From the NCBI GenBank assembly GCA_025355245.1, contig JANXZZ010000037.1, forward strand, positions 39,338 through 103,337: a DNA stretch of 64,000 nucleotides, given 5' to 3'. The stretch's first letter is position 1. Each line of letters begins with the position of its first letter. The notes beneath the pieces were generated by a model. It was given only the letters and a program-made list of their open reading frames with translations. It made no database searches and had not been told where the DNA came from. The position numbers and the translations under genes are program-made. The DNA comes from Pseudomonadota bacterium. GTDB taxonomy: Bacteria; Pseudomonadota; Gammaproteobacteria; Steroidobacterales; Steroidobacteraceae. Below, piece after piece: positions 17,622 through 26,154 of this stretch.

Positions 17622-17633
17622 GTTCGTACGAAC
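17622..17633. promoter_or_regulatory. Palindromic operator of the toxin-antitoxin operon
   Basis: GTTCGTACGAAC is a perfect 12-base palindrome ending eight bases before the antitoxin ATG. AbrB/MazE-type antitoxins usually bind such sites and repress their own operon. There is an AT-rich stretch just upstream (TTGATTTGTAATTA). No Shine-Dalgarno fits between the palindrome and the ATG. Confidence 0.6.
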
Positions 17634-17641
17634 ATACTGCG

Positions 17642-17866
17642 ATGATCGAACTCAAGCTCACCACGGTCGGCAACTCCCTCGGGGTCGTGCTGCCCAAAGA
17701 GGCCTTGAATCGCCTCAAGGTCGGCAAGGGCGACACGCTCTATATAACGGAGGCGCCGGACGGGTACCGGCTGACACCGTACAACCCGACGTTCGAGACG
17801 CACATGAACGCGGCGCGCAAGATCATGAAGAAGCGGCGCGCGGCGCTGCGTGAGCTCGCGAAGTAG
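17642..17866 (+). CDS. AbrB/MazE-type antitoxin
   Basis: The 74-residue protein is a swapped-hairpin AbrB/SpoVT/MazE DNA-binding domain (MIELKLTTVGNSLGVVLPKE, LKVGKGDTLYITEA) followed by a basic C-terminal tail (ARKIMKKRRAALREL). It should bind DNA through the N-terminal part and neutralise the toxin through the C-terminal part. The toxin gene begins 14 bases after its stop. A palindromic operator lies immediately upstream, and the absence of a ribosome-binding site suggests a leaderless or near-leaderless mRNA. AbrB-type antitoxin with a Doc toxin is a known pairing alternative to Phd-Doc. Confidence 0.85.
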   Translation: MIELKLTTVGNSLGVVLPKEALNRLKVGKGDTLYITEAPDGYRLTPYNPTFETHMNAARKIMKKRRAALRELAK

Positions 17867-17880
17867 TCAGGACCCGCGCG

Positions 17881-18261
17881 ATGCAGGAGCCAGCGTGGAT
17901 CGGCGCGACCACGGTACTCGCCGTGCACGATGAACAGCTTGCCGAGCACGGCGGTGAGTCCGGCGTCCGCGACCAGGGGCTGCTCCAATCGGCGCTCGCC
18001 CGGCCGCGCCAGCGGTTCGCGTACGCCTCGGCGTCACTGCCGGAGCTGGGTGCGAGCCTTGCGTATGGCCTGTCCCGCAATCACCCCTTCGTCGATGGCA
18101 ACAAGCGCACGAGTCTCGTGGTTGCGGAGCTCTTCCTGCATATCAACGGTACGGATCTCGTCGCCTCGGACGAAGACTGCGTCGTGACTTTCCTCAAGCT
18201 CGCCTCGGGCGAGCTGTCCGAGGCAGAGCTGACGGCCTGGATGGCGGCGCACTCCACCTAG
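17881..18261 (+). CDS. Doc (death-on-curing) Fic-fold toxin
   Basis: The 126-residue protein has the Doc/Fic motif HPFVDGNKRT at residues 68-77 with all key residues (catalytic His, Phe, Asp, Asn-Lys-Arg) intact. Doc toxins phosphorylate elongation factor Tu and stop translation in the cytoplasm. AGGA lies nine bases before the ATG. It is the second gene of the pair with the AbrB-type antitoxin. Its 3' end abuts the stub of a PhnB-like gene on the opposite strand, suggesting that the cassette arrived there. Confidence 0.88.
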   Translation: MQEPAWIGATTVLAVHDEQLAEHGGESGVRDQGLLQSALARPRQRFAYASASLPELGASLAYGLSRNHPFVDGNKRTSLVVAELFLHINGTDLVASDEDCVVTFLKLASGELSEAELTAWMAAHST

Positions 18262-18383
18262 CGCCGCGGGCCGGCGCTCGCTCGCGGGTGCACGAGGCCG
18301 CACGCTCGCGGAGCAGCGCGCTTGTAGAACTCGACGGCCGCTGCGCAGACGCCGTCGAAGAAGAGATAGGCCTGGATACGCAT
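18262..18383 (-). pseudogene. N-terminal stub of a PhnB-like VOC protein
   Basis: From an ATG at 18383 with GGGAG upstream, the first 24 codons read MRIQAYLFFDGV then AAAVEFYKRAL. This matches the start of PhnB-like (VOC superfamily) proteins. After that the frame loses all similarity and runs into the antisense of the Doc gene. Intact homologues have roughly 130-150 residues. The stub begins 19 bases after the YCII gene on the same strand, a common YCII/PhnB arrangement. I infer truncation by a deletion or by insertion of the toxin-antitoxin cassette. Confidence 0.7.
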
Positions 18384-18401
18384 CCTTTTGCTCCCGGTCG
18401 A

Positions 18402-18842
18402 TCAGAGCTTTGAGGGGCTGCCGCGTCCGGCGGTTTGCGCGCGCAGGTGCTTCTCGTTCGCGCGGATATCCGGCGTCAGCGCCGGACCGAAATCCTCGGC
18501 TTCGAACACCGGTCGGATCTCGATTTCGGAATCGCCCGGCATCGGATTCGGGCAGCGCTTGACCCACTCGACGGCTTCTTCCATCGACTTGACCTGCCAG
18601 AGCCAGAAACCGGCTATCAGTTCCTTGGTCTCGGCGAACGGGCCGTCGAGGACGGTCCGTTTCGGACCCGTGAAGTGGACACGTTTGCCCTTGGCGCTCG
18701 GGTGCAGCCCCTCGCCCGCGAGCAAGACGCCCGCCTTCACGAGTTCCTCGTTGAATTTCCCCATTTGGATCAATAGCTCCTGCGTCGGCATCACGCCCTG
18801 CTCGCTGTCCGTCGTCGCCCGGACCATTACCATCAGTCGCAT
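18402..18842 (-). CDS. YCII-related (DGPF) domain protein
   Basis: The 146-residue protein has the YCII/DGPF pattern: MRLMVMVRAT, FNEELVKAGVLLAGEGLHP, VLDGPFAETKELIAGFWLW and VEWVKRCPNPMPG. These small ferredoxin-like-fold proteins are cytoplasmic and mostly uncharacterised; they often sit beside PhnB-like proteins and ECF sigma factors. The ATG at 18842 is preceded by AGGAGA at seven bases and replaces a longer in-frame start with no support. Its usual PhnB partner survives only as a stub just downstream. Confidence 0.85.
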   Translation of the reverse strand: MRLMVMVRATTDSEQGVMPTQELLIQMGKFNEELVKAGVLLAGEGLHPSAKGKRVHFTGPKRTVLDGPFAETKELIAGFWLWQVKSMEEAVEWVKRCPNPMPGDSEIEIRPVFEAEDFGPALTPDIRANEKHLRAQTAGRGSPSKL

Positions 18843-19043
18843 GACTAATTCTCCTGAATTACCAATGCCCTCGATCGTCTCAAAGATCCGGGACCGGCCC
18901 CTGGGGGCCTCCCGCGCCACCTCGGTGTTTGTACAACGACTGAGGCTCGGCGGAACCGACACGATCCGAATGAATTTGGATGGACAACTTCCGCGGCGCG
19001 GAGTGTGCTGGCAATCGGCCGAGCCGTCGGGCGGCGCGCGGCG

Positions 19044-22000
19044 CTAGCGGCGGGGCCGGCTGCGGCGCGAAGCCTTGGTGCGCGGCGTTGCGGCTTCGGG
19101 CGCCGGCGCGGGCTCCGCAACGTCGGGTGGCGCGCTCGCGCGAACTTCCGCCTGCACCACGCGCCGCGCGGTCCACTGCCCATCGTCTGCCGGCGCCGCG
19201 CCAATCGGTTCGATGCCGAGCCGTTCCAGCATTCCGAACAGATCGTCGAGGACGTTCTCGCGGCGCAGCCAGAAGCTCGAAGCGAAGCATCGCCAGAACG
19301 TCCAGCCCGCGCGCTCGAGAACCCGCTGGCGGGCCATGTCGGCGAACCACTGCGGCGGGCCCTGCCGGCGGTCGCCGTCGCACTCAATCGCCAGACGCCG
19401 GTCGTGCGCACCCTCGACGACAAAGTCGATTCGAAACGCCGCGATTCGAACCTGTGGGCGCACCCGGTAGCCGCGCGCCACCAGCGCATCGTATATCGCA
19501 CGCTCGAAATCCGACTCGCACAAATCGCGCGGCGCGCCTTCTGTCGCGGCGTCGAGTCGAAACGGCTCGCGAAAGTGGCGGATCAGGCGTGCGTTCAGCG
19601 TATCCGCGCCGACATCGCTTTCCTCTATCGAGCGGAACAGGTACATCCGGTCGCAGGCGCGCGACGCGGCGACGTTGAAGCGCTGCGATATCTCGAGGCG
19701 GTTGCCGATCGCTCGATCGTTCTTCGCGAGCACCATCGAGAGCAGCATGATCGCCCGTTCACGGCCCTGGAAACTCGGCGGCGCGCCGGTCGAGATCCGG
19801 CGCGCCACAATGTCGCGCGGAGAAATGCGCCTGCGGATCAGCTTGTCGATCAGCTGCGCCTGGTCGTGGCCGAGGAGTGTGACGATGCCGATCGAGCGGT
19901 CCGCCATTGCGGGATCGGCAATGATCGCCTCGACCTCGCGGGCGATCGCGCGCGCTTCGCCCTCGTTCACATCCCCGACCCGGGACGCGCCCTCCACCAG
20001 CACGTCGATCAGCGGCGGGTCGAGGCGCTCGCTCGAACGGGCGATGCGCAGCGGGCGGATCGCGCCGCCGTAGAACTCGCGATTGGAGTACTCGATGATC
20101 GCAGGCACCGAGCGGAAGTGCTCGCGCAGCATGATCGAATTGCCGGCGAACACGACCCGCGCGAGGTCGTAGATCGACCGGTCCGGCGTCATCTGCGAAC
20201 CGTGCGGCTGGTTCTTCAGGAAGCGACGCGACAGCTCCTTGATCTTCTGCTCGGCGATGCCGACCGCAGAGGGCGAGACCTGCTTGTGATCGCCGACGAT
20301 CAGCAGCTTTTTCCCGCGTACGAGCGCGGGCAATGCCCAAAGGTCCGACTGCGAAGCCTCGTCGATGACGACAAGATCGAAAAGTCCGATTTCCGAGGGC
20401 AGCGTCTCCGAGACGCGCCAATGCGGCAGGATCCAGCACGGAACTGCGCGATACGCGCGCTGCATGGCGGCTCGGGCCACCTGCCGGTGCCGGATCGCCC
20501 GGATCCCTGTCCCGGCGCCGATCGCCTGCATTGCGTTGACGTACTCCTGCAGTGCCTGCCGAACGCGCGCGGGTGAATTTCGATGGACGGCGAGCCACGC
20601 GCGGTCCGAGATCAGCGCCCGGTAGATCCGAGCGAGGTCGCCTTCCGCGGACTTGCGCTTTAGGAACAGCTGCTTCAGCGTGTCGTGTCCCTCGAGACTG
20701 CCGAGCTGCATCGCAGCCACCCGCCAGCGCCACGCGTCGAGCCAGGTCGGCGGCGTCAGTGGGTCGTCGATTGCCGTCGCCGGAAGCGTGCGCAGATTTT
20801 TCGCCCATCCGGCGGCGCCGGACGCCTCGACCGCGGCCGCGACACGCTCGACGGTTGCGAGGAGCGGCCCAAGATCGGAGACGCGGCGCAGTTCCGCCAG
20901 CAGATTGCGCCACTGGGCGGTCAGCGCAGCGTCGGTGGTGCCCGCCTTGCCGATGGCCGTCGTCAGGAACGTCCACAGCGCGTCGACGACCGCGCCGCCC
21001 ATCCCCTCGAGCTTGACGAGTGCCTCGCGGACCTGGCCGCTGGCGTAAGTGAGCTGACCCTTGTCGAGGTGGCTGGCGAGACTCTCCGCGACCGCCTGGC
21101 GGCGCGACCCGTCGTGATCCGAGCTGTCCTCGAGAGCGCGTGCACTGAACACGGCGGGAATTTCGGTGCGGATCGGCGCCTCAATGCGTGTGACCAGCTC
21201 GTGCACTTTGAGCACGTGCTCGGCCCGCGCGACCAGGCTGCGGAAACCCGTCGGACCCGTCTCCTTGACGGGGTCGAGGCCGCACTCGCGGATCATCGCG
21301 TTCCACGACGCCAGCAGCTTACGCGCCTTGATGCGGTGCTCGAGCTCGTCCGCGACCCGCCGCCAGTCCTCGGCACCTTCCGGCTTCATGCCCGCGACGG
21401 TCACGGCGTCGAGGCAGGCGCGCGCTTCCCGCTTGCCGATCGGCATCAGAAACCCGAACTTGCCTTCCGCCAGCCGCTGGACGGCATCGACCACGTCGCG
21501 CTGCAGCTCGGCGTTGGTCGGCGCTTCGACCGCGCGCGCAAGCCGGGCCCGACGAGCGAGTTCCTCGACCGCGATCGAGCGTGCTGCCGTGATGAGCCCG
21601 CGGGCGAGCGGGTCCTCGCGTGCCTCGAACCTCACGCGCAACCGATCGGCCCACGCGAACGGGTCCTTCTGGATGTCGGCGCGCAGCGCGTCGCCCCTGC
21701 GCAGGAGTTCGCGGAGCTTGGCGGCGCGTTCGAGAGTCGCCGGCGTGCCGTCGATTAGCGGCAATACCGCGCCCGAGCCGATCAGGGTCTCGATGTGGTG
21801 GGCCTGTAGGAGGTCCCGGTGCAGCACCAGAAGCGCGGCTTCCGTCGGCAGGCTCTCGATGACGGGCAGACTGTCGTTCAGGTACACCAGATCGGCGCCG
21901 AGGCGCATGCGGGCGTCGCGAAGTTGGGCAAAGTCGGCGGCCGTGATCGCCGGCAGCCGTTGGGATTGCGGGTCGAGCGGATCGGTCAGCCAACCGTGCT

Positions 22001-23576
22001 CCGCCGCCTGCTCGACGACGAGCTGCGCGAGTTCCGAGGGCGCCACCTCCCGGTCACCCGCGCGCACGTGCGTCAGCTGCTTCTCGGCAAGCGCACTTAT
22101 CTTCTGGTCGAGTGCGGCGACGGCCTCGTGGAGCCGGGCGAGCCGCGCCTCGTGGCCGGCGATTTCCTGTTCGAGCGCTGCCGGCTTGAGCGCGCTGATG
22201 CGCTCGGCAATCGTCTGCACGGCGTGCCCGAACTGCTTAAGGCCGTCGCGCTCGCTCGAGAGGAGCGCGACCGTCAGCGAGCGTACTTCCTCCGGGATCT
22301 TCTCCTGAAGGACCGCCAGCGCCGATTCGCCTTTGGAGGTAACGAGAACGCGCTTGCCGAGCGCCAGAAAATGACAGATCACATTCGCGATCGTGTGGGT
22401 CTTGCCGGTGCCGGGTGGTCCCTGCACGACGACGCCGTCGCGCGTCTCGAGCTGCTCGATGATCGACACCTGCTCGTCGTTGTAGGGCAGCGGGAAATAG
22501 AGCTCTTGCACGCCGGCGCCGGCGGCCGACGAGGACAGACCGCGGAACTGCACGCTCTGGTGATCGTCCACCGACTCGCTGCCCGGGACGACGAAGCTCG
22601 CAAGCGCGGCCGGCAGCTCCGGAAGCGTCGCCAGGTGGATCTTCAGGCGTTCGATATCCTCGAGCAGCACGTGCTCGGAGCGGCGTCGCGCAAACAAGAC
22701 CCAGCTGTCCGTGACGAGGACGTGTTCGCCCGGGTCCGGAAGCCGGTCAGCGTGGGTCCCCTCGAGGAAGCGGCCGTTGGCATCGAGGTGCCCGACGGCC
22801 GCCCGCAGCACCGGGGTCGTGCTCGCTGAGTCGAATGGCGACGGGCGATTGGTCGCCGACGGCAAATACTGGTTCCAGAACGCCTGCAGCGCGGCGACGC
22901 CGGGGTTCTGGAGCTCTGCGTACGCATCGAGCTCGATGACCGGATCAACGTTGCGCGGCCGGACGGCGAGTTCGAAGGTCTGCTCGTTGAGCGAGATCTC
23001 GCAGGCCTGGGTGATGAGCGGGAACTTGACCACCGTGCCGTCACCGGGCGGCTTCCAGAGGGAAACGCCCATCCCCCAGACGAGCTCGAGCGGCATCTCC
23101 ACCCCGCCTGTCGCGAGGACCTGGTGGAGCGCGAACAGCCTGTTGTAGAGCGCGATCGCCTTGCGCCGCGGGCGTTCGGCGACGGCCCAGGGCATCCATT
23201 GTTGCTCGAGGTAGGTCGCGAAGACCTTCTTGACGCCTGGAAAGCCGAAGAGGGTGAGCCGCGTCTCGCCGCTCGGGCCCGCGCGCACGACTTCGTCGCG
23301 CAACGTCGGCTCCTTGTCGGCGGTGTGCGAGAGTTCGATCCACGGCTCGAGCGAAGCGGTGGGTTCCGGCGGCGAGATGGGGCCGAGGCGCGGGAGGCTG
23401 AGCCAGACGTCGTCACCGTCGTGGAGCTGATTGTACGTGAGGCCGGGGAGCTCGCCGATTTCCACCTCGAAAGCGTGGAAGAATTCGCCCGGCACCGTGA
23501 ACGCCGCGGACTTGCGGAGCTTCTCGACCTGCTCGATGTACGAAAACAGCGAAACGAGCCCGTTCGCGGGATCCAT
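19044..23576 (-). CDS. Large SF1 (Upf1-like) helicase with C-terminal Vsr/DUF559-like nuclease domain
   Basis: The 1510-residue cytoplasmic protein has an unrecognised N-terminal part of about 370 residues, then Walker A (GPPGTGKT, 386-393). A helical, partly coiled-coil insertion follows from about 455. Walker B (VVIDEAS) is near 1068 and GDHKQVSP follows. Further motifs are REHFRSVPAIIEYSN and the C-terminal helicase segment QRFNVAASRACDRMYL. Residues about 1370-1460 look like a PD-(D/E)XK domain of the Vsr/DUF559/MTES_1575 kind: RIDFVVEG supplies the Asp and AIECDGD the Glu-x-Asp. Such helicase-nuclease fusions, for example Hhe-type, occur in antiphage defence; that role is inferred. Its start overlaps the stop of a small upstream ORF (TAATG). 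Confidence 0.85.
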   Translation of the reverse strand: MDPANGLVSLFSYIEQVEKLRKSAAFTVPGEFFHAFEVEIGELPGLTYNQLHDGDDVWLSLPRLGPISPPEPTASLEPWIELSHTADKEPTLRDEVVRAGPSGETRLTLFGFPGVKKVFATYLEQQWMPWAVAERPRRKAIALYNRLFALHQVLATGGVEMPLELVWGMGVSLWKPPGDGTVVKFPLITQACEISLNEQTFELAVRPRNVDPVIELDAYAELQNPGVAALQAFWNQYLPSATNRPSPFDSASTTPVLRAAVGHLDANGRFLEGTHADRLPDPGEHVLVTDSWVLFARRRSEHVLLEDIERLKIHLATLPELPAALASFVVPGSESVDDHQSVQFRGLSSSAAGAGVQELYFPLPYNDEQVSIIEQLETRDGVVVQGPPGTGKTHTIANVICHFLALGKRVLVTSKGESALAVLQEKIPEEVRSLTVALLSSERDGLKQFGHAVQTIAERISALKPAALEQEIAGHEARLARLHEAVAALDQKISALAEKQLTHVRAGDREVAPSELAQLVVEQAAEHGWLTDPLDPQSQRLPAITAADFAQLRDARMRLGADLVYLNDSLPVIESLPTEAALLVLHRDLLQAHHIETLIGSGAVLPLIDGTPATLERAAKLRELLRRGDALRADIQKDPFAWADRLRVRFEAREDPLARGLITAARSIAVEELARRARLARAVEAPTNAELQRDVVDAVQRLAEGKFGFLMPIGKREARACLDAVTVAGMKPEGAEDWRRVADELEHRIKARKLLASWNAMIRECGLDPVKETGPTGFRSLVARAEHVLKVHELVTRIEAPIRTEIPAVFSARALEDSSDHDGSRRQAVAESLASHLDKGQLTYASGQVREALVKLEGMGGAVVDALWTFLTTAIGKAGTTDAALTAQWRNLLAELRRVSDLGPLLATVERVAAAVEASGAAGWAKNLRTLPATAIDDPLTPPTWLDAWRWRVAAMQLGSLEGHDTLKQLFLKRKSAEGDLARIYRALISDRAWLAVHRNSPARVRQALQEYVNAMQAIGAGTGIRAIRHRQVARAAMQRAYRAVPCWILPHWRVSETLPSEIGLFDLVVIDEASQSDLWALPALVRGKKLLIVGDHKQVSPSAVGIAEQKIKELSRRFLKNQPHGSQMTPDRSIYDLARVVFAGNSIMLREHFRSVPAIIEYSNREFYGGAIRPLRIARSSERLDPPLIDVLVEGASRVGDVNEGEARAIAREVEAIIADPAMADRSIGIVTLLGHDQAQLIDKLIRRRISPRDIVARRISTGAPPSFQGRERAIMLLSMVLAKNDRAIGNRLEISQRFNVAASRACDRMYLFRSIEESDVGADTLNARLIRHFREPFRLDAATEGAPRDLCESDFERAIYDALVARGYRVRPQVRIAAFRIDFVVEGAHDRRLAIECDGDRRQGPPQWFADMARQRVLERAGWTFWRCFASSFWLRRENVLDDLFGMLERLGIEPIGAAPADDGQWTARRVVQAEVRASAPPDVAEPAPAPEAATPRTKASRRSRPRR

Positions 23577-23689
23577 TAGCGGGCGATCCGCCAGATCAGG
23601 CGCGAACCCTGCGGCGGCGGCGTCCTGCTGCGCACGCCCGCGTCGCGGGCCGCGGTCAGAAAACGTACGGCGTCGGTCAATCGCACCAT
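23576..23689 (-). CDS. Small ORF overlapping the helicase start (37 codons or longer)
   Basis: An ORF read from the ATG at 23689 encodes MVRLTDAVRFLTAARDAGVR and ends IWRIAR. Its TAA shares one base with the helicase ATG (TAATG), a classic coupling arrangement, and the helicase has no ribosome-binding site of its own. The frame stays open further upstream through DQYLYNADEEG to about 23790, but that extension has no ATG or GTG, so the true start may be a rarer codon or the gene may be damaged. GC-rich third positions support coding. The family is not recognised. Confidence 0.5.
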   Translation of the reverse strand: MVRLTDAVRFLTAARDAGVRSRTPPPQGSRLIWRIAR

Positions 23690-23930
23690 GAGTCGAGGCG
23701 TCCCTTCCTCGTCGGCATTGTAGAGGTATTGGTCAGGTGCGCCCGCACCCTTGGCGCGCAGCGATGCCGCAGCCTCGACGTGTCGCGTGCGTTAGCCACC
23801 GTGGACACGAATTTCACACTAATTCAAAAAGTTGCGGGCGCATCGAGGCCAATATACTGCATGACCGCGCGCCGCGGCGAGCGCCGTCGGCGGGAGCGGC
23901 CCGAGCCGCTGGCGGGCTCGCCGACGACCG

Positions 23931-25484
23931 CTAATTGACGGGACCTACGTTGAACGTGAATTGACCGGTCTCGAACTTGTCCACGTACTCGCCCCGGAAG
24001 ACGCCGTTCGCAATTCGGCCGCGCATGGTCACCTGTGTGCTCGTGGTGCCATCGGCGTACTTCAGCTGGATTAGGCCGAATTTCTTCCCGAGCTGCGTGA
24101 AGCCTGTACCGGAAACGTTGTTCGGGTTTGAGAGGTTCAAGCTGCCGCGAAGTCGCGCGCCGTTCTCGCCCACGTAGGAGAAGCTTCCGTCTCTCATCAG
24201 GGAGAAGTTGCCGGGCAGGTTGGCGCCTGGAACCAAGGTACTCGTGATGACGCCGTTGAAGGATCCGGACGTGCCCGTGGCGCTGCCGGGCGACGGTGCC
24301 GCGGTTGCCGTCGCCTGCGGAAACTGCCCGTCGTTCGCTGCGGCCGCGGGCGGCGCGTCCGCCGGGCGCGACGCCGCGGTTGCGGCACGCGTGAGTTTTC
24401 GCGACATCAGCGAAGCTTCGGCGGCGTGAACTCCCTTCGGAAACTGTGTGCGATAGTCGGTGAAGTCGGCTGGGTCGGTGCTGTCCTTGATGCGATCCCA
24501 GAACGACTGGTCGAGCTCCGCCGCCGATTCCACGTGGATCGTCGCGGGCAGTTGCACGGGGCCGCTCGGGGTCGCCTCGACATGGGCGGCGGAATCGGGC
24601 GGCCCGGCCGCGCCGGGCCGGAAAAAGAATTCGCCGATCGTCTGGTCGTAGAGTGCCGGCACCTGTTCGTGGCTCGCGCTCTTCGCGAGTTGCACGACTT
24701 CGTCGCGCACGACCTTCAGCATCCGGTCGACGGGCACGCCGGGCTTCTGCATCTCCTTCAGCAGCACCCGCGTGAATACGCCGTTGGGATCCCGGTCGTT
24801 CGGCCCCAGTCGATCGAGCGCGGACTGCCCCGCGCCTGCGGAGTAAAGCACCATCTGCCCGTTGGCCGCCGTCACGGGCGCGAGGCCACGCCCGCCTATC
24901 GCCCGCCCTGCCCCCTTGAAGGGATTGTCGCGGCACGCATCGACGATTGCGAGCGAGAATCGCGCCTTCTGGTCGTTAAGGTCATCGAGCACGCGCTGCA
25001 GCGGCACCGCGTCGTCCGCCACCTGCTGTTCGTTCTCGGCGACAATGTCGATGGGGACCAGGTAGTTGGTGCCCTCGAACTGCACGCCGTGGCCCGAAAA
25101 GTAGAAGATGACCTCGTCGCCGCCGTTGACGCGGGCCTTGAACTCACGCAGGGCACCCTTGAGGGCCGTGAGCGTGAGGTCCTCCTTCAGCGTTACGTCG
25201 AAGCCGAGACCCTGCAGCACCGCCGCAACGGCCTTCGCGTCGGAACGGGCATTCTTGAGCGCCGCGACGTTCCTGTAGCTGTCATTGCCGACCACGAGCG
25301 CGAGCCGGCGAGCCTCGGCCGTCGCGGCGAACGCGACCAGAGCGACAGCAGTCACGAGTGCGCCAGCCCTCCGTTGCCACGACGCCGCGCGACGATGTGC
25401 GTCCGGATCGCGACGCACACCGCCGCGCAGACGCGGGCCGCATCCGTTGTTGGAAGACAGCAAAGCAGGATCCCCGGTCGACAC
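23931..25484 (-). CDS. Exported caspase-family (peptidase C14) protein
   Basis: The 517-residue product has an N-terminal export signal (RRAGALVTAVALVAFAATAEA) and then a caspase p20-like domain: RLALVVGNDSY, the catalytic His132 in YFSGHGVQFEG and Cys184 in IVDACRDNPF. A linker rich in Ala and Pro leads to a C-terminal domain of about 100 residues (GSFNGVITST, GSFSYVGENGARLRGSL, RGEYVDKFETGQF), possibly a beta-rich module. Bacterial exported caspases are predicted Arg/Lys-specific or pseudo-peptidases; here both catalytic residues are present. The GTG start at 25484 is tentative. Same strand as the small exported gene and the CHASE2 gene upstream. Confidence 0.85.
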   Translation of the reverse strand: MSTGDPALLSSNNGCGPRLRGGVRRDPDAHRRAASWQRRAGALVTAVALVAFAATAEARRLALVVGNDSYRNVAALKNARSDAKAVAAVLQGLGFDVTLKEDLTLTALKGALREFKARVNGGDEVIFYFSGHGVQFEGTNYLVPIDIVAENEQQVADDAVPLQRVLDDLNDQKARFSLAIVDACRDNPFKGAGRAIGGRGLAPVTAANGQMVLYSAGAGQSALDRLGPNDRDPNGVFTRVLLKEMQKPGVPVDRMLKVVRDEVVQLAKSASHEQVPALYDQTIGEFFFRPGAAGPPDSAAHVEATPSGPVQLPATIHVESAAELDQSFWDRIKDSTDPADFTDYRTQFPKGVHAAEASLMSRKLTRAATAASRPADAPPAAAANDGQFPQATATAAPSPGSATGTSGSFNGVITSTLVPGANLPGNFSLMRDGSFSYVGENGARLRGSLNLSNPNNVSGTGFTQLGKKFGLIQLKYADGTTSTQVTMRGRIANGVFRGEYVDKFETGQFTFNVGPVN

Positions 25485-25611
25485 GCTAGTTCTCGGGGCA
25501 GCATTTCACCAAAGCGCGCGGCGTGCAATGCCCGGGCGAATCCGGGATCCGCGCCATCGCGGGGTCTCGTGCCGCGACGTACCGGCGCTACCGCGGTATG
25601 TTAAACGCCGC

Positions 25612-26154
25612 TCACATCTGCGGATGTTCGTCCGGCGTCGCGGGCTTGGCCATAGGCGGGGCCGGTTTGGCCGGCTTCTCATCGGCCTTGAATCCCGCCA
25701 GCTCGCGGGTACGGGGTTGGCACTCCGTGCTCAGCGCGCGCGTGCCGGCCCAGGCGCCGGTCTCGAGCTTCTGGCAGATAGCGGCGTGCTGAGGCGCCTC
25801 GGCGAGATCGGCGCTGGTCACGACCCAGCGCGCGCTGATCCAGAGCTTGCCCGTGCCGGCTCCGCAAGCGGAGTCGTTCGGGATCTGCAGCAGGCTGCCG
25901 TGGAAGCAGCCGCTCACCGGCAAGGCCTCGTTCTTCGGGCTGATGACACTCCACGTCACCGAGCACGCTGGCGTAAACGTGTGTTCGGAGGTTTCCCTAA
26001 GCAGTGGCATCGGCCGGTTGTCGCTGCGCGGACCGAGGATCCGATTGTTCAGCATCAGGCACGCGTCGGCGGGCGTTGCTGCCGGCGGATCCGCGGCCAG
26101 CGTTGCGAGCGCCGCGAGCCCGAGAAATGCCCCAGTCAACGCCTGGATCGTCAC
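25612..26154 (-). CDS. Small exported protein coupled to the CHASE2 gene
   Basis: The family is not recognised. From a GTG at 26154 the 180 residues begin with a signal peptide (VTIQALTGAFLGLAALATLA). The mature part has four cysteines (in DACLML, PACSVT, SGCFHG and SACGAG, with further ones in AICQKL and TECQPR), suggesting disulphides, and ends in a Pro/Ala/Lys-rich tail. The GTG overlaps the CHASE2 stop (GTGA), with GGGGACGAG before it, so the two are translationally coupled. Downstream, after about 125 bases, follows the exported caspase gene. The arrangement suggests a shared envelope complex. Confidence 0.7.
   Translation of the reverse strand: MTIQALTGAFLGLAALATLAADPPAATPADACLMLNNRILGPRSDNRPMPLLRETSEHTFTPACSVTWSVISPKNEALPVSGCFHGSLLQIPNDSACGAGTGKLWISARWVVTSADLAEAPQHAAICQKLETGAWAGTRALSTECQPRTRELAGFKADEKPAKPAPPMAKPATPDEHPQM

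Noticed and set aside
19005-20576. 523-codon plus-strand frame
   Set aside because: Antisense of the helicase-nuclease gene; composition is not protein-like.
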